The notes: generated by a model from the letters alone, not told the origin. 64,000 nt of DNA from Algibacter amylolyticus (GCF_014202225.1 NZ_JACHGE010000003.1:186001-250000); one strand, 5' to 3'; shown: positions 8,422 through 17,466, counted from the first letter of the stretch. Numbers and translations: made by a program.

Positions 8422-8497
8422 GCGTTAGGGATTGAGCAATTGTTGGAGCTCCTCGAAGAGAGCGACTTGTGAAAGCCCGACCCTTGTGGTAACGCCC
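8422..8497. repeat. Short dispersed palindromic repeat of flavobacterial type
   Basis: A 76-base, comparatively GC-rich island in AT-rich DNA. It starts GCGTTAGGGATTGA and ends with AAAGCCCGACCC then GTAACGCCC. Outer ends GCGTTA (8422-8427) and TAACGC (8490-8495) are inverted repeats. Internal small palindromes lie around CTCCTCGAAGAGAG and ACCCTTGTGGT. From memory, elements with these two ends occur in many copies between genes in flavobacterial genomes. Only one clear copy is in this window. It probably gives a structured RNA at the 3' end of the uvrA transcript or is a non-autonomous repeat. Confidence 0.6.
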
Positions 8498-8514
8498 AAA
8501 TAATTAAAAGTGAA

Positions 8515-11298
8515 TTAAAGTTTTTCTTTTAAATATTTACCAATTTGAGATGCTTTTATGTTAGATATTTCCTCTGGAGTTCCTGTTGCTACTAGATTTC
8601 CGCCTTTTTCGCCGCCCGTTGGGCCAAGATCGATAATATGATCGGCACATTTAATTAAATCGATATTATGCTCGACAACAATAATAGAGTGGCCTTTGGC
8701 TATTAAAGCATTAAAAGATTTTAGTAGCTTTTGAATGTCGTGAAAATGTAGTCCGGTTGTAGGTTCGTCGAAAATAAATAGTGCTTTTTCTTTATTGTTT
8801 CCTTTACCTAAAAATGAAGCCAATTTAATGCGTTGTGCTTCGCCACCAGATAGGGTAGACGAGCTTTGTCCTAAAGTAACATAACCCAAACCAACATCTT
8901 GTAGTGGTTGGAGTTTGTTTTTAATTTTGGTTTGCTCGGTAGCCTCGAAAAAAGCAATGGCATCGTCGATGGTGGCGTTTAAAATATCGTCTATGTTTTT
9001 ATCGGCAAATGTAACTTCTAGGACTTCCTTTTTAAAGCGTTTGCCTTTGCAGGTTTCGCATTCTAGATGCACATCGGCCATAAATTGCATTTCAATGGTT
9101 ACTTGACCTTCACCCTTGCAAGTCTCACAACGCCCGCCATCTACGTTAAACGAAAAGTGCTTTGCTTGGTAATTTCGTATGGTGCTTAATTTCTGTTTTG
9201 AAAACAGCGCACGAATATCATCGTATGCTTTTATATAGGTTACCGGATTGGATCTTGATGAGCGTCCAATTGGATTTTGATCTACAAATTCGATGTGATT
9301 TATATTGCTAAAATTACCTTTTAGCTCGGTAAATTGTCCTGGTTTATCTCCAAAATCGGTAAGTTTCTTTTGAAGCGCTGGGAATAATATTTTTTTTACC
9401 AATGTACTTTTTCCACTACCTGAAACTCCTGTAATTACGGTCAGCATGCCTAAAGGAAAGCTAACATCAATATTTTTTAGGTTGTTTTCGCGAGCGCCAA
9501 TAATATCGACATGGTATTTTGATGTTCTGCGCGTTTTTGGAACTTCTATTTTTAACTCTTCGTTTAAGTATTTGGCTGTTAAGGATTGCGATGCTAAAAT
9601 ATCGGTATAAGTGCCATCTGCAACTACATGTCCGCCAAAGGTTCCTGCTTCGGGGCCAATATCGATAATGTATTCGGCGGCTTTCATGATATCTTCATCA
9701 TGTTCAACCACAATTACTGTGTTACCTAAATCGCGTAAGGATTTTAAAACAGAAATAAGGCGTTCGGTATCTTTAGGATGTAGGCCAATACTAGGTTCGT
9801 CTAAAATATACATGGAACCAACCAAACTACTTCCTAATGATGTTGCTAGGTTTATACGCTGACTTTCGCCACCGGAAAGGGTGTTCGATTTTCTGTTTAG
9901 CGTTAAATAATCTAAACCAACATTGGCAAGAAATGATAGCCTGTTATTTATTTCTTTTAATAATCTATTGGCTATATGCGTATCGTGATCGTTTAGTTTT
10001 AGCGATTTAAAGAAGATGGTGAGCTTATCTAATGGCATTTCTACCAAATCGGTAAGTGTGGCGCCGGCAATTTTTACGTAATTAGCTTCTATACGTAAGC
10101 GCTTACCGTTACAGGTTTTGCATTTGGTTTTACCGCGGTAACGTGATAACATTACCCGATTTTGAATTTTATAAGCTTTAGACTCTAACTCGGCAAAAAA
10201 GGAGTTTAAACCTTCAAAATGTTTATTTCCTGTCCAAACCAATTGTTTTTGGGAATCGCTTAGCTCAAAATAAGGTTTATGAATAGGAAAATCGAATTTA
10301 TGAGAGTTGTTTACCAATTGGTCTTTATACCAACTCATGCTTTCTCCTCGCCAAGCAAAAATGGCACTTTCATATATGGAAAGCCCTGTGTTTGGAATTA
10401 CTAAATCTTCATCAATACCAATAATATCCCCATAGCCTTCGCATTTTGGACAGGCGCCATAAGGATTGTTAAAACTGAACAAATGCACATTAGGTTCTAA
10501 AAAATTAATGCCATCTAATTCAAATTTATTGCTAAATGGTCGTTGTTTGTTATCGCTTAAGGTTTCGATAATACATTCGCCTTTACCTTCAAAAAATGCG
10601 GTTTGTACGGCGTCTGCTAATCGGTTATAAAAATCCTCTTCATTTTTGGTGATCACTCTATCTACAACTAATAGTATGGTGTCTTTTTTGGTTATAGACA
10701 GAGCTTCGTCTATTCTTACAACATCGTCGTTAACTTTTATACGTGCGTAACCTTGCTGGTTTAATGTTTTTAATTTGTCTTCAATGGTGCGTCCTTCTTC
10801 TAAATAAATAGGAGCGAGGAGAAGTAGTTTTTCTCTTTCTGGAAATGTTTTAATGTATTCTAAAACATCTGTGACCGTGTCTTTTTTCACTTCTAAACCA
10901 GAAACTGGTGAGTAGGTTTTTCCGATTCTAGCAAATAGTAGCTTAAGATAATCGTAAATTTCGGTAGTTGTACCTACTGTAGAGCGTGGATTTGTAGAAT
11001 TTACTTTTTGCTCTATAGCAATAGCAGGGGCAATGCCTTTTATATAATCTACTTTTGGCTTGTTTAATCGCCCTAAAAACTGACGTGCATAACTTGATAA
11101 GCTTTCTACATAGCGTCGTTGACCTTCGGCATAAAGCGTATCGAAAGCTAAACTTGATTTTCCTGAACCAGATAAGCCCGTAATAACCACTAATTTGTTT
11201 CTTGGAATAACAACATCGATATTTTTAAGGTTATGCAGTTTTGCACCTTTTATAATGATGTTTTCTTTTGGGTTAACTTCGGAAATATTAGTGTTCAT
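8515..11298 (-). CDS. uvrA: UvrA, excinuclease ABC subunit A
   Basis: A 927-residue ATPase that finds bulky DNA lesions and loads UvrB in nucleotide excision repair. Both ABC modules are complete. The N-terminal Walker A is GLSGSGKSS near residue 40 and its signature is [12 protein letters not shown]. The second Walker A is GVSGSGKST near residue 630 with signature [12 protein letters not shown]. Zinc-binding pairs are present: CPKC and CKTC in the first half, CETC and CETC in the second. Length is close to the usual 940. The start ([10 protein letters not shown]) places the conserved [14 protein letters not shown] block 18 residues in. It stands alone on the minus strand, divergent from the ECF sigma gene, with 233 bases between. 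Confidence 0.97.
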   Translation of the reverse strand: MNTNISEVNPKENIIIKGAKLHNLKNIDVVIPRNKLVVITGLSGSGKSSLAFDTLYAEGQRRYVESLSSYARQFLGRLNKPKVDYIKGIAPAIAIEQKVNSTNPRSTVGTTTEIYDYLKLLFARIGKTYSPVSGLEVKKDTVTDVLEYIKTFPEREKLLLLAPIYLEEGRTIEDKLKTLNQQGYARIKVNDDVVRIDEALSITKKDTILLVVDRVITKNEEDFYNRLADAVQTAFFEGKGECIIETLSDNKQRPFSNKFELDGINFLEPNVHLFSFNNPYGACPKCEGYGDIIGIDEDLVIPNTGLSIYESAIFAWRGESMSWYKDQLVNNSHKFDFPIHKPYFELSDSQKQLVWTGNKHFEGLNSFFAELESKAYKIQNRVMLSRYRGKTKCKTCNGKRLRIEANYVKIAGATLTDLVEMPLDKLTIFFKSLKLNDHDTHIANRLLKEINNRLSFLANVGLDYLTLNRKSNTLSGGESQRINLATSLGSSLVGSMYILDEPSIGLHPKDTERLISVLKSLRDLGNTVIVVEHDEDIMKAAEYIIDIGPEAGTFGGHVVADGTYTDILASQSLTAKYLNEELKIEVPKTRRTSKYHVDIIGARENNLKNIDVSFPLGMLTVITGVSGSGKSTLVKKILFPALQKKLTDFGDKPGQFTELKGNFSNINHIEFVDQNPIGRSSRSNPVTYIKAYDDIRALFSKQKLSTIRNYQAKHFSFNVDGGRCETCKGEGQVTIEMQFMADVHLECETCKGKRFKKEVLEVTFADKNIDDILNATIDDAIAFFEATEQTKIKNKLQPLQDVGLGYVTLGQSSSTLSGGEAQRIKLASFLGKGNNKEKALFIFDEPTTGLHFHDIQKLLKSFNALIAKGHSIIVVEHNIDLIKCADHIIDLGPTGGEKGGNLVATGTPEEISNIKASQIGKYLKEKL

Positions 11299-11395
11299 AG
11301 GATGTTTGTCGAAATAATTTGTAAAGATAATACAAGTGGACGAGCATAAAAAATAACCGTTTATCGAATAAAAAGTTAAAAAAAATTATGATTTA

Positions 11396-11427
11396 TTGTT
11401 TTTTAGGAACGATTGTTGTTATATTTG
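11396..11427 (+). promoter_or_regulatory. Bacteroidota-type promoter of the ECF sigma gene
   Basis: TTG (11396-11398) is followed after 21 bases by TATATTTG (11420-11427), a full match to the -7 consensus TAnnTTTG. Transcription would start about 95 bases before the ATG at 11532. A TTTATCG motif lies just upstream (11360-11366). Confidence 0.5.
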
Positions 11428-11531
11428 ACTTATAATAACTTCATAAACACGTATCTATAGCATAAAATTACTTTTAAACTTAATAACCCCCAAGCAACGA
11501 GGTTTTACTTCGTGCATTAAAAGTAAACATT

Positions 11532-12116
11532 ATGCAACAAGAACTTATTACAGATGCGACTCTAGTAAGCAACTACATTAAAGGTGATGAAAGCGCACTA
11601 GAAATTTTAATTAAAAGGCACAAACAAAGGATTTACAGTTTTATTTATTCAAAAGTATACGACAGAGATGTTGCAGAAGATATTTTTCAGGATACTTTTA
11701 TTAAAGTTATACGTACACTAAAGCGAGGTGCTTATAACGAAGAAGGTAAGTTTTTGCCTTGGGTAATGCGTATATCGCATAATTTAGTGATAGATTTCTT
11801 TAGAAAAAATAACCGGATGCCTAAATTTGATAATGCGGGCGATTTTAATATTTTTTCTGTTTTAAGTGATAGTAGCTTGAATGCCGAAAAAACGATTATT
11901 AAAGAACAGGTAGAACATGATGTAAGACGATTGGTTGATGAACTTCCTGATGATCAAAAAGAGGTGTTAATGATGCGTATTTATAACGATATGAGTTTTA
12001 AAGAAATATCTGAAAGAACAGGTGTTAGTATTAATACTGCGCTAGGAAGAATGCGTTATGCGCTTATTAACTTACGTAAAATAATAGATAAGCATAATAT
12101 AGTTTTAACGAATTAA
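11532..12116 (+). CDS. RNA polymerase sigma factor, ECF subfamily
   Basis: A 194-residue sigma-70-family protein with only regions 2 and 4. Region 2 (about residues 23-95) carries LIKRHKQRIYSFIYSK, the DVAEDIFQDTFIKV core-binding helix and WVMRISHNLVIDFFRK. Region 4 (about 140-190) carries ELPDDQKEVLMMRIYNDMSF and the helix-turn-helix EISERTGVSINTALGRMRYAL. It has no adjacent FecR-type anti-sigma gene, unlike polysaccharide-utilisation ECF factors. Instead a 48-codon ORF follows 58 bases downstream. Its targets are not visible from this window. Confidence 0.93.
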   Translation: MQQELITDATLVSNYIKGDESALEILIKRHKQRIYSFIYSKVYDRDVAEDIFQDTFIKVIRTLKRGAYNEEGKFLPWVMRISHNLVIDFFRKNNRMPKFDNAGDFNIFSVLSDSSLNAEKTIIKEQVEHDVRRLVDELPDDQKEVLMMRIYNDMSFKEISERTGVSINTALGRMRYALINLRKIIDKHNIVLTN

Positions 12117-12174
12117 TGCAATAAAGTAAATGTTGTTTCGTTTTCTATTTGAATTAACCTTTTAAATAGATATA

Positions 12175-12321
12175 ATGGAAAAAATTTACTCTGAAAATTC
12201 TTTAAAAAACATTGAAAAACTTGAGCCGAAAGGGGAGACAGTTAATTTTCTTCTTAATTACTCAAAAGCTTTAAGTGTTAAAAATTATAATAACATGAAG
12301 TTTGAAACACTTCTGAATTAA
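12175..12321 (+). CDS. Small 48-residue protein downstream of the sigma factor
   Basis: The ATG at 12175 opens a 48-codon frame. The product has an acidic-basic N-terminus (MEKIYSENSLKNIEKLEP), a middle KGETVNFLLNYSKALSV and a C-terminus KFETLLN. It has no signal peptide or membrane span. It lies 58 bases after the sigma gene and ends 17 bases before a strong terminator, so it is probably the second gene of that transcript. From memory, small ORFs with a similar PKxETxxFLLxYSKAL pattern follow this sigma gene in other Flavobacteriaceae, which makes a regulator or partner of the sigma factor plausible. No function is known to me. Confidence 0.65.
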   Translation: MEKIYSENSLKNIEKLEPKGETVNFLLNYSKALSVKNYNNMKFETLLN

Positions 12322-12335
12322 ATACAAATAAATAA

Positions 12336-12367
12336 AAAGCCCTGATTCTATGAATTAGGGCTTTTTT
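12336..12367. terminator. Bidirectional intrinsic terminator between sigma operon and nth
   Basis: GCCCTGATTC (12339-12348) pairs with GAATTAGGGC (12352-12361), with one G-U pair and a 3-base loop. Six T residues follow on the plus strand and five on the minus strand. It overlaps the last codons of nth (stop at 12355), so it serves both converging transcripts. Confidence 0.88.
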
Positions 12368-13014
12368 GATTTATAATACTCGTCCAAAACCGATTGTCTA
12401 CCTATAGTTTTAGTAATAATATCTTTTTCTAAATCCCAACCTCGAGCGGGAGAATATTCACGACCATACCAAATAATTTGAAGATGTAAGTCATTCCACA
12501 ATTCCTCTGGAAATAAACGTTTCGCATCTTTTTCGGTTTGTGCTACATTTTTTCCGTTGGTTAAATTCCATCTGTACATTAATCTGTGGATGTGAGTATC
12601 AACAGGAAATGCAGGAACACCAAAGGCTTGGGACATAACTACGCTCGCTGTTTTATGGCCAACGGCAGGTAATTCTTCTAAATATTCAAAACTTTGTGGT
12701 ACTTCGCCATTATGTTTTTCAATTAATATTTTAGATAAGCCGTAAATACCTTTGCTTTTCATTGGTGATAAACCACAAGGTCTAATAATTTCTTTAATTT
12801 CTTCTACCGACATTTTAATCATATCAAAAGGATTGTCGGCACGTTCAAATAATAAAGGGGTTATTTGATTTACGCGAACATCTGTACATTGCGCCGAAAG
12901 TAAAACGGCTATTAATAGGGTGTAAGGATCTTTATGGTCTAACGGAATTGGTATTTCAGGGTAAAGCTTGTAAAGTGTGTTAATAACAAATTTTACCTTT
13001 TCTTGTTTAGTCAT
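12355..13014 (-). CDS. nth: Endonuclease III, lacking the iron-sulfur cluster ligands
   Basis: A 219-residue base-excision-repair DNA glycosylase/AP lyase. The helix-hairpin-helix LPAVGHKTA with catalytic Lys121 is followed by the G/PD loop FPVDTHIHRL with Asp139, equivalent to K120 and D138 of E. coli. After HLQIIWYGREY the family normally has a C-X6-C-X2-C-X5-C loop binding a 4Fe-4S cluster. Here that region reads SPARGWDLEKDIITKTIG and has no cysteine; the whole protein has only Cys43 and Cys80. Length is normal, so the cluster is replaced rather than truncated. It is divergent from bcp, 35 bases between starts. Other Bacteroidota, from memory, show the same loss. Confidence 0.93.
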   Translation of the reverse strand: MTKQEKVKFVINTLYKLYPEIPIPLDHKDPYTLLIAVLLSAQCTDVRVNQITPLLFERADNPFDMIKMSVEEIKEIIRPCGLSPMKSKGIYGLSKILIEKHNGEVPQSFEYLEELPAVGHKTASVVMSQAFGVPAFPVDTHIHRLMYRWNLTNGKNVAQTEKDAKRLFPEELWNDLHLQIIWYGREYSPARGWDLEKDIITKTIGRQSVLDEYYKSKKP

Positions 13015-13049
13015 AAGTTGTATTTTTGATAAAAATCAAAGTTAAGACT

Positions 13050-13505
13050 ATGAATACACTAAAACAAGGCGATGCTGTTCCTAATTTTACAGCTAAAGAT
13101 GAGCAAGGAAATAATATTTCGTTAAGCGATTATAAAGGTGAAAAACTGGTTGTGTTTTTCTATCCAAAGGCAAGTACACCAGGTTGTACGGTTGAAGCTT
13201 GTAATTTAAGAGATAATTACACCGAACTTAAAGCGCAAGGTTATGAGCTGTTGGGTGTAAGTGCAGATTCTGCAAAAAGACAATCAAATTTTAAAAATAA
13301 ACATGAGTTTCCTTTTCCGTTATTAGCCGATGAGGGTAAAACGGTTATTAATGCCTTTGGTGTTTGGGGGCCTAAAAAGTTTATGGGTAGAGAGTATGAC
13401 GGTATTCATAGAATGACTTTTTTAATAAACGAGCAAGGTGTTGTAGATCGTGTTATTCAAAAAGTAAAAACCAAAGATCATGCGGCGCAAATTTTAGAAA
13501 ATTAA
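13050..13505 (+). CDS. bcp: Thiol peroxidase, Bcp/PrxQ-type peroxiredoxin
   Basis: A 151-residue thioredoxin-fold peroxidase that reduces hydrogen peroxide and organic hydroperoxides. The motif PKASTPGCTVEAC places the peroxidatic Cys46 and resolving Cys51 five residues apart, the atypical 2-Cys arrangement of PrxQ enzymes. The N-terminal LKQGDAVPNFTAKDEQG and the later GVWGPKKFMGREYDGIHRMTF block are complete. I chose the ATG at 13050 over a TTG at 13026 because the conserved sequence begins there. It is divergent from nth with a very short spacer and ends at a strong terminator. Confidence 0.94.
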   Translation: MNTLKQGDAVPNFTAKDEQGNNISLSDYKGEKLVVFFYPKASTPGCTVEACNLRDNYTELKAQGYELLGVSADSAKRQSNFKNKHEFPFPLLADEGKTVINAFGVWGPKKFMGREYDGIHRMTFLINEQGVVDRVIQKVKTKDHAAQILEN

Positions 13506-13520
13506 TTAACCAGTGTGTAT

Positions 13521-13563
13521 AAAAAAAACGGCTATTTATATAAAATAGCCGTTTTTTATTTTT
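13521..13563 (+). terminator. Intrinsic terminator after bcp
   Basis: ACGGCTATTT (13528-13537) pairs perfectly with AAATAGCCGT (13543-13552). A T-rich run follows, and an A-run precedes it, so it also serves the converging minus-strand gene ending at 13575. Confidence 0.9.
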
Positions 13564-13574
13564 TTTATTGTGTT

Positions 13575-15050
13575 TTACTTTTTCTTTCTAGTAATGTTTC
13601 TGCTTAAGGTGAGAGGCCTTCTAGTGTATCCAAATAACCTGTAGTCTTTAATTAACTCTGCAGTTCCTTCTGGTACCATTTCTTCCCAACCTTTTTCGCC
13701 TTGCGAAATTTTTCTTAGTATTTCTCTAGAAAATATATTCATGATGCTTTCATCGTAATCTTCTATATCGATAACTTTTCCGTTGTATTTAAAGAATTTG
13801 TATAATTCTTTCATACGCGGGTAAACTTTTAAATTTTCACTAGTAATAAGCTCTCCTGTTTCGGAGTCCCTCATTGGGTATAAGTAAACTTTCAAGTCTT
13901 TAAAGAATAATTTGCCAAAGGCTTCTAGAATACCCCCGCTCATATGGCGATAGTATTTTTCATCAAAAATATCAACTAAATTACTAACACCCATGGCTAA
14001 CCCCATTCTAGCTTTTGTATAATTAGAGAAGTATTCTACTACTTTAAAGTATTCTTGAAAGTTGGATATCATAACCGATTGTCCTAGAGAGCATAATAAA
14101 TCTGCACGATCTATAAAATCTTGCTCGTCAATTTCACCTTCGGCTCTTAAATTAGATAATGTAATTTCAAAAACCACAACAGTTTTCTTTTCATCCACTT
14201 TATTTTCCTTGATAAACATTTCGTATGATTTCTCATACATTGCCATGTTTACTTTGGTTACCGGTCTAAAACTACCTCTAAGAGCTAAAATGTTTTTCTT
14301 ATAAAACACACGAGCCGGTAAAACGTTGGTGCCGTCTGGACCAAACATTACGGCATCCGTCATGCCATTTTTAACAAGCTGCAAACTCATTAATCGGTTG
14401 TCGATATCTTTAAAAACAGGTCCTGAAAAGTTAATGGTGTCAATTTCTAACTGGTCTTTATCTAAGTGATCGTATAAATAACGCAATAACTTTTTAGGTT
14501 CATTATACTTGTAAAACGCACCGTATATCAAATTTGTACCTAGAACACCAAGCGTTTCTTGTTGTAGTCGTGCATCAGTTTCTTTAAAACGTAAATGCAG
14601 GATTATTTCATTGTATTCAGCTCCAGCTTCAACTTGATATTTAATTCCTACCCAGCCATGACCTTTAAATTGCTTAGCAAAATCTATGGTTGCAACGGTA
14701 TTGGCGTACGTAAAAAATATTTTATTCGGGTTTTTTTCACGGGTTAGCCTATTCTCCATAAGGTCCATTTCGTGAGCAAGCATTTTTCTTAAACGCGCTT
14801 CTGTTACGTAGCGTCCATCGTCCTCGGCACCATAAATGGCATCACTAAAATCTTTATCGTAAGCAGACATAGCTTTAGCAATAGTTCCTGAGGCTCCTCC
14901 AGCTCTAAAAAAATGACGACAAGTTTCTTGTCCAGCGCCAATTTCCGCAAAGGTTCCATAAATGTTTGCGTTTAAGTTGATTTTTAATGCCTTAGATTTT
15001 AACGATGGGATATCGTCAAACTCTTTATCGCCAGTAATGGTTATTTCCAT
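13575..15050 (-). CDS. Conserved cytosolic protein of unknown function (491 aa)
   Basis: A 491-residue soluble protein with no signal peptide or membrane helix. It opens with MEITITGDKEFDDIPSLKSK. Conserved-looking blocks are GTFAEIGAGQETCRHFFRAG, GGASGTIAKAMSAYDKDFSD and GHGWVGIKYQ. I recall near-identical proteins across Bacteroidota and in some other phyla, sometimes carrying unhelpful names such as TonB-dependent receptor, which this cannot be because it lacks a signal peptide and barrel strands. The function is not known to me. It is a single-gene unit, converging on bcp and divergent from the MBL-fold gene. Confidence 0.75.
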   Translation of the reverse strand: MEITITGDKEFDDIPSLKSKALKINLNANIYGTFAEIGAGQETCRHFFRAGGASGTIAKAMSAYDKDFSDAIYGAEDDGRYVTEARLRKMLAHEMDLMENRLTREKNPNKIFFTYANTVATIDFAKQFKGHGWVGIKYQVEAGAEYNEIILHLRFKETDARLQQETLGVLGTNLIYGAFYKYNEPKKLLRYLYDHLDKDQLEIDTINFSGPVFKDIDNRLMSLQLVKNGMTDAVMFGPDGTNVLPARVFYKKNILALRGSFRPVTKVNMAMYEKSYEMFIKENKVDEKKTVVVFEITLSNLRAEGEIDEQDFIDRADLLCSLGQSVMISNFQEYFKVVEYFSNYTKARMGLAMGVSNLVDIFDEKYYRHMSGGILEAFGKLFFKDLKVYLYPMRDSETGELITSENLKVYPRMKELYKFFKYNGKVIDIEDYDESIMNIFSREILRKISQGEKGWEEMVPEGTAELIKDYRLFGYTRRPLTLSRNITRKKK

Positions 15051-15142
15051 AATTTATATAGGTTACGTCTTGTCCTTACAAAGGTATCAAATAAGTATAG
15101 CAAACAAAAAAATAAACTTATTTTTGTAAAAACTTAAAATTT

Positions 15143-15904
15143 TTGAAAATTACTTTCCTCGGTACCGGTACTTCTCAAGGCATTCCAGTTATAGGAAGCA
15201 ATCATCCAGTTTGTTTAAGCGAGAACCCTAAGGACAAGCGCTTAAGAGTGTCTGTTTTAGTAGAGTGGGATAATTTTACTTATGTAGTAGATTGTGGGCC
15301 GGATTTTAGATATCAAATGCTAAGGGCACAGGTAAAACGAATTGATGGTATTGTGTTTACTCATGAGCATTCCGATCATGTTCTAGGTTTGGATGATATT
15401 AGGCCGTTTTATTTTAAGCAAGGAGGTATTTCCATTTATGGACATAAGCGCGTTTTAAAATCTATAAAAAAACGATTTGATTATGTTTTTAAAAAGGAAA
15501 ACAGGTATCCAGGAGCTCCAGAAGTTATAACTCACAGGCTTAAAAACAAGCCTTTCAAGTTGAAAAATTTAACGGTTGTTCCTGTAAGCGGTAAACACCA
15601 TGAGTTGCAAGTTTTTGGTTTTAAGTTTAAGGATTTTGCGTATTTAACCGATATGAAAACGGTTTCGGATAAGGAGGTTGAAAAAATTAAACATGTAAAA
15701 GTTTTGGTGGTTAATGCTTTACGTATAGAGCCGCATCACTCGCACTTTAACTTAGAGGAAGCGCTGGAGTTTATAAGAAAGGTTAACCCTGAAAAGGCCT
15801 ATTTAACACATATAAGTCATCTGTTAGGGTTTCACGATGATGTTGAGAACAAGTTGCCGAACAATGTGTTTTTGGCTTACGACGGATTAAAAATAACAGT
15901 TTAA
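15143..15904 (+). CDS. MBL-fold metallo-hydrolase, PhnP-like
   Basis: A 253-residue metallo-beta-lactamase-fold enzyme. The start MKITFLGTGTSQGIP is typical of PhnP and RNase Z relatives. The metal motif is H74-E-H76-S-D78-H79, followed by GLDDIRPF, YLTDMKT and the late HHSHFNLEEA and THISHLL blocks seen in PhnP-type phosphodiesterases. The start codon is TTG at 15143; no ATG lies nearby in frame and the family's N-terminus fits exactly here. The substrate, probably a cyclic or nucleotide-linked phosphodiester, cannot be read from sequence. The next gene starts 12 bases downstream, so the two form a transcription unit. Confidence 0.88.
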   Translation: MKITFLGTGTSQGIPVIGSNHPVCLSENPKDKRLRVSVLVEWDNFTYVVDCGPDFRYQMLRAQVKRIDGIVFTHEHSDHVLGLDDIRPFYFKQGGISIYGHKRVLKSIKKRFDYVFKKENRYPGAPEVITHRLKNKPFKLKNLTVVPVSGKHHELQVFGFKFKDFAYLTDMKTVSDKEVEKIKHVKVLVVNALRIEPHHSHFNLEEALEFIRKVNPEKAYLTHISHLLGFHDDVENKLPNNVFLAYDGLKITV

Positions 15905-15916
15905 ATAAAAATTATA

Positions 15917-16417
15917 ATGAAGCAGAGAATTTTCATGTATTTATTTGTGTTTACGGCGCTTTTGGTGTTGTTTCAATATGTTAGCTCGAAACGAATTTTT
16001 GAGGATATCGACAAGCAGTTGGTAACAAGTAATACGCAGCTTAAAAAATATAAGGACTCTGTTGCTGTTTTACATAATGATATTCTAGAATTATCGCATT
16101 TCAATCTTTATAGAAATGAAGACGCTATTAGTTATTTTGAAAATGATGGCTATAAAATAGATGAATTGATTCCGTTTATTAAAGATGAATTGTATAAGAT
16201 GAATGAAGTAAAAGGCGATCACCCAATTATTCCTTATGCTTCAGGTGAAGGGAGAAAGATGCTTTTGAATACAGTAAAAATGCTAAATCATAAATGGATT
16301 ATAGCTGATTTTTCCGATGGTCAATATTGGGGAGAAGTACTTCTAACTTATGAAATTACGCAAGAAAAACAACTAAAATTTCAACTAGTAGAACATTTTT
16401 TATATCCTTTTGATTGA
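15917..16417 (+). CDS. Membrane-anchored protein of unknown function
   Basis: A 166-residue protein with an N-terminal hydrophobic helix (residues 5-23), a short coiled-coil-like stretch (about 28-58, IDKQLVTSNTQLKKYKDSVA) and a C-terminal globular domain with HKWIIADFSDGQYWGEVLLTYE. This fits a single-pass protein with its domain in the periplasm. It starts 12 bases after the MBL-fold gene and is probably co-transcribed. I recognise the layout from flavobacterial genomes but not a function. Confidence 0.7.
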   Translation: MKQRIFMYLFVFTALLVLFQYVSSKRIFEDIDKQLVTSNTQLKKYKDSVAVLHNDILELSHFNLYRNEDAISYFENDGYKIDELIPFIKDELYKMNEVKGDHPIIPYASGEGRKMLLNTVKMLNHKWIIADFSDGQYWGEVLLTYEITQEKQLKFQLVEHFLYPFD

Positions 16418-16453
16418 ATAATAGTTTTCTAATAACATAATGAGGAAAGCTGC

Positions 16454-16840
16454 TTAGTCAATTTTAATAGCTATTCCTTTTTCTTTTCGCTGGGGCTCGC
16501 CTTCGTTAAAAGAAGCTTTTGCGTATTCAAAAGTGTACGAGCTATCTGTGGTGGTTAATATTTTCATATGGATAGGATCTTTCTCTGCGATTGATTTTGG
16601 GTTTATCTTGTATAATACAAACTCGCAATCATTTATCCATTTCACTTCAGAGCTGTCTGTTTTCCCATCATAAAAATTAATACTATAGCGTTCTGTTCTC
16701 TTAAAGTTAGCGCTTTTTGAAACGCCATCTACAGCGTAGTCAAAACGAAATGTACCTGTTTTGTAATCTTTACAGTTTCTTGTTGATTCATAGCAGCTTG
16801 TTAAACTAAGAAGAAAAGCTAAAAGAAATAATGCACGCAT
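16454..16840 (-). CDS. Small lipoprotein
   Basis: A 128-residue lipoprotein. The N-terminus MRALFLLAFLLSLTSC ends in a lipobox with Cys16 as the lipidation site. The mature part has a C-X-Y start and beta-rich segments (TGTFRFDYAVDG, RYSINFYDG, WINDCEFVLYKINPKS). It probably sits in the periplasm or outer membrane. No catalytic motif is visible. It lies 39 bases downstream of the XRE gene in the same direction and may share its transcript. Confidence 0.72.
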   Translation of the reverse strand: MRALFLLAFLLSLTSCYESTRNCKDYKTGTFRFDYAVDGVSKSANFKRTERYSINFYDGKTDSSEVKWINDCEFVLYKINPKSIAEKDPIHMKILTTTDSSYTFEYAKASFNEGEPQRKEKGIAIKID

Positions 16841-16879
16841 ATTTTGTTGTTTTGCTTACAAAGCTACTAAACAATACTG

Positions 16880-17254
16880 TTAATTTTCGTAGTTTTTAAA
16901 ACTTCCGTCAGAATAAAATACAACAATACGATCTATTGTTTTTTTGCTATCGATTTCAATTGGGGGTAATTTGGGGATTGAAGGTGTTGCTGTGATATTT
17001 TCTTGAATGGGCTCTTTAGTTTTTTCTTCAGAAGGAAAAGCTCCCTTGCCGTTAAATAACCAATACAAATCAACTTCGGGGAAGGCGGAGAGTACTTTTA
17101 AAATAAAGTCTAAACTCGGTTTGTTTCGGCCTGATAATATATGTGAAATACTGGAGCGTTGTACACCAATTTTTTCGGCAAAAGAAGACGCAGACTCACC
17201 GTAGTAATCTATAACTTTTTGTAGTCTTTTAATAAAATCTTCTGTGTTTATCAT
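16880..17254 (-). CDS. XRE-family helix-turn-helix regulator
   Basis: A 124-residue DNA-binding protein. The Cro/C1-type domain spans residues about 6-70: FIKRLQKVIDYYGESASSFAEKIG, then the recognition helix VQRSSISHILSGRNKPS, then LDFILKVLSAFPEVDLYWLF. The linker is proline- and glutamate-rich (about 75-100). The tail KKTIDRIVVFYSDGSFKNYEN may be a dimerisation strand. A perfect palindrome 27 bases before its start overlaps a TAnnTTTG-type promoter box, which suggests autorepression. Similar sites precede the divergent M14 peptidase gene, a probable second target. Confidence 0.88.
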   Translation of the reverse strand: MINTEDFIKRLQKVIDYYGESASSFAEKIGVQRSSISHILSGRNKPSLDFILKVLSAFPEVDLYWLFNGKGAFPSEEKTKEPIQENITATPSIPKLPPIEIDSKKTIDRIVVFYSDGSFKNYEN

Positions 17255-17280
17255 TGTAAATAGTGGTCTGGGGTAATCGC

Positions 17281-17296
17281 TGTTACAAATGTAACA
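17281..17296. promoter_or_regulatory. Palindromic operator over the XRE promoter
   Basis: TGTTACA-AA-TGTAACA is a perfect 7+7 palindrome (17281-17296). On the minus strand it contains TACATTTG (17293-17286), a full match to the -7 consensus TAnnTTTG, which points toward the XRE gene. Overlap of operator and promoter fits repression of the gene's own transcription. Confidence 0.6.
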
Positions 17297-17466
17297 ATAT
17301 AACTTTAAATCAGGAAATATATTGTGTTGAAATTGTTTTTTATTTTAAGTTTTAGTTTAATTTAAGTTATTTAATTAACTGGAAATATGTGTTTTATGTA
17401 AAAATTTTAATTCAGGCAAATTTTTGTGATTGAAAAATTGTCTAAAACTCAACTTTATGTTTAATA

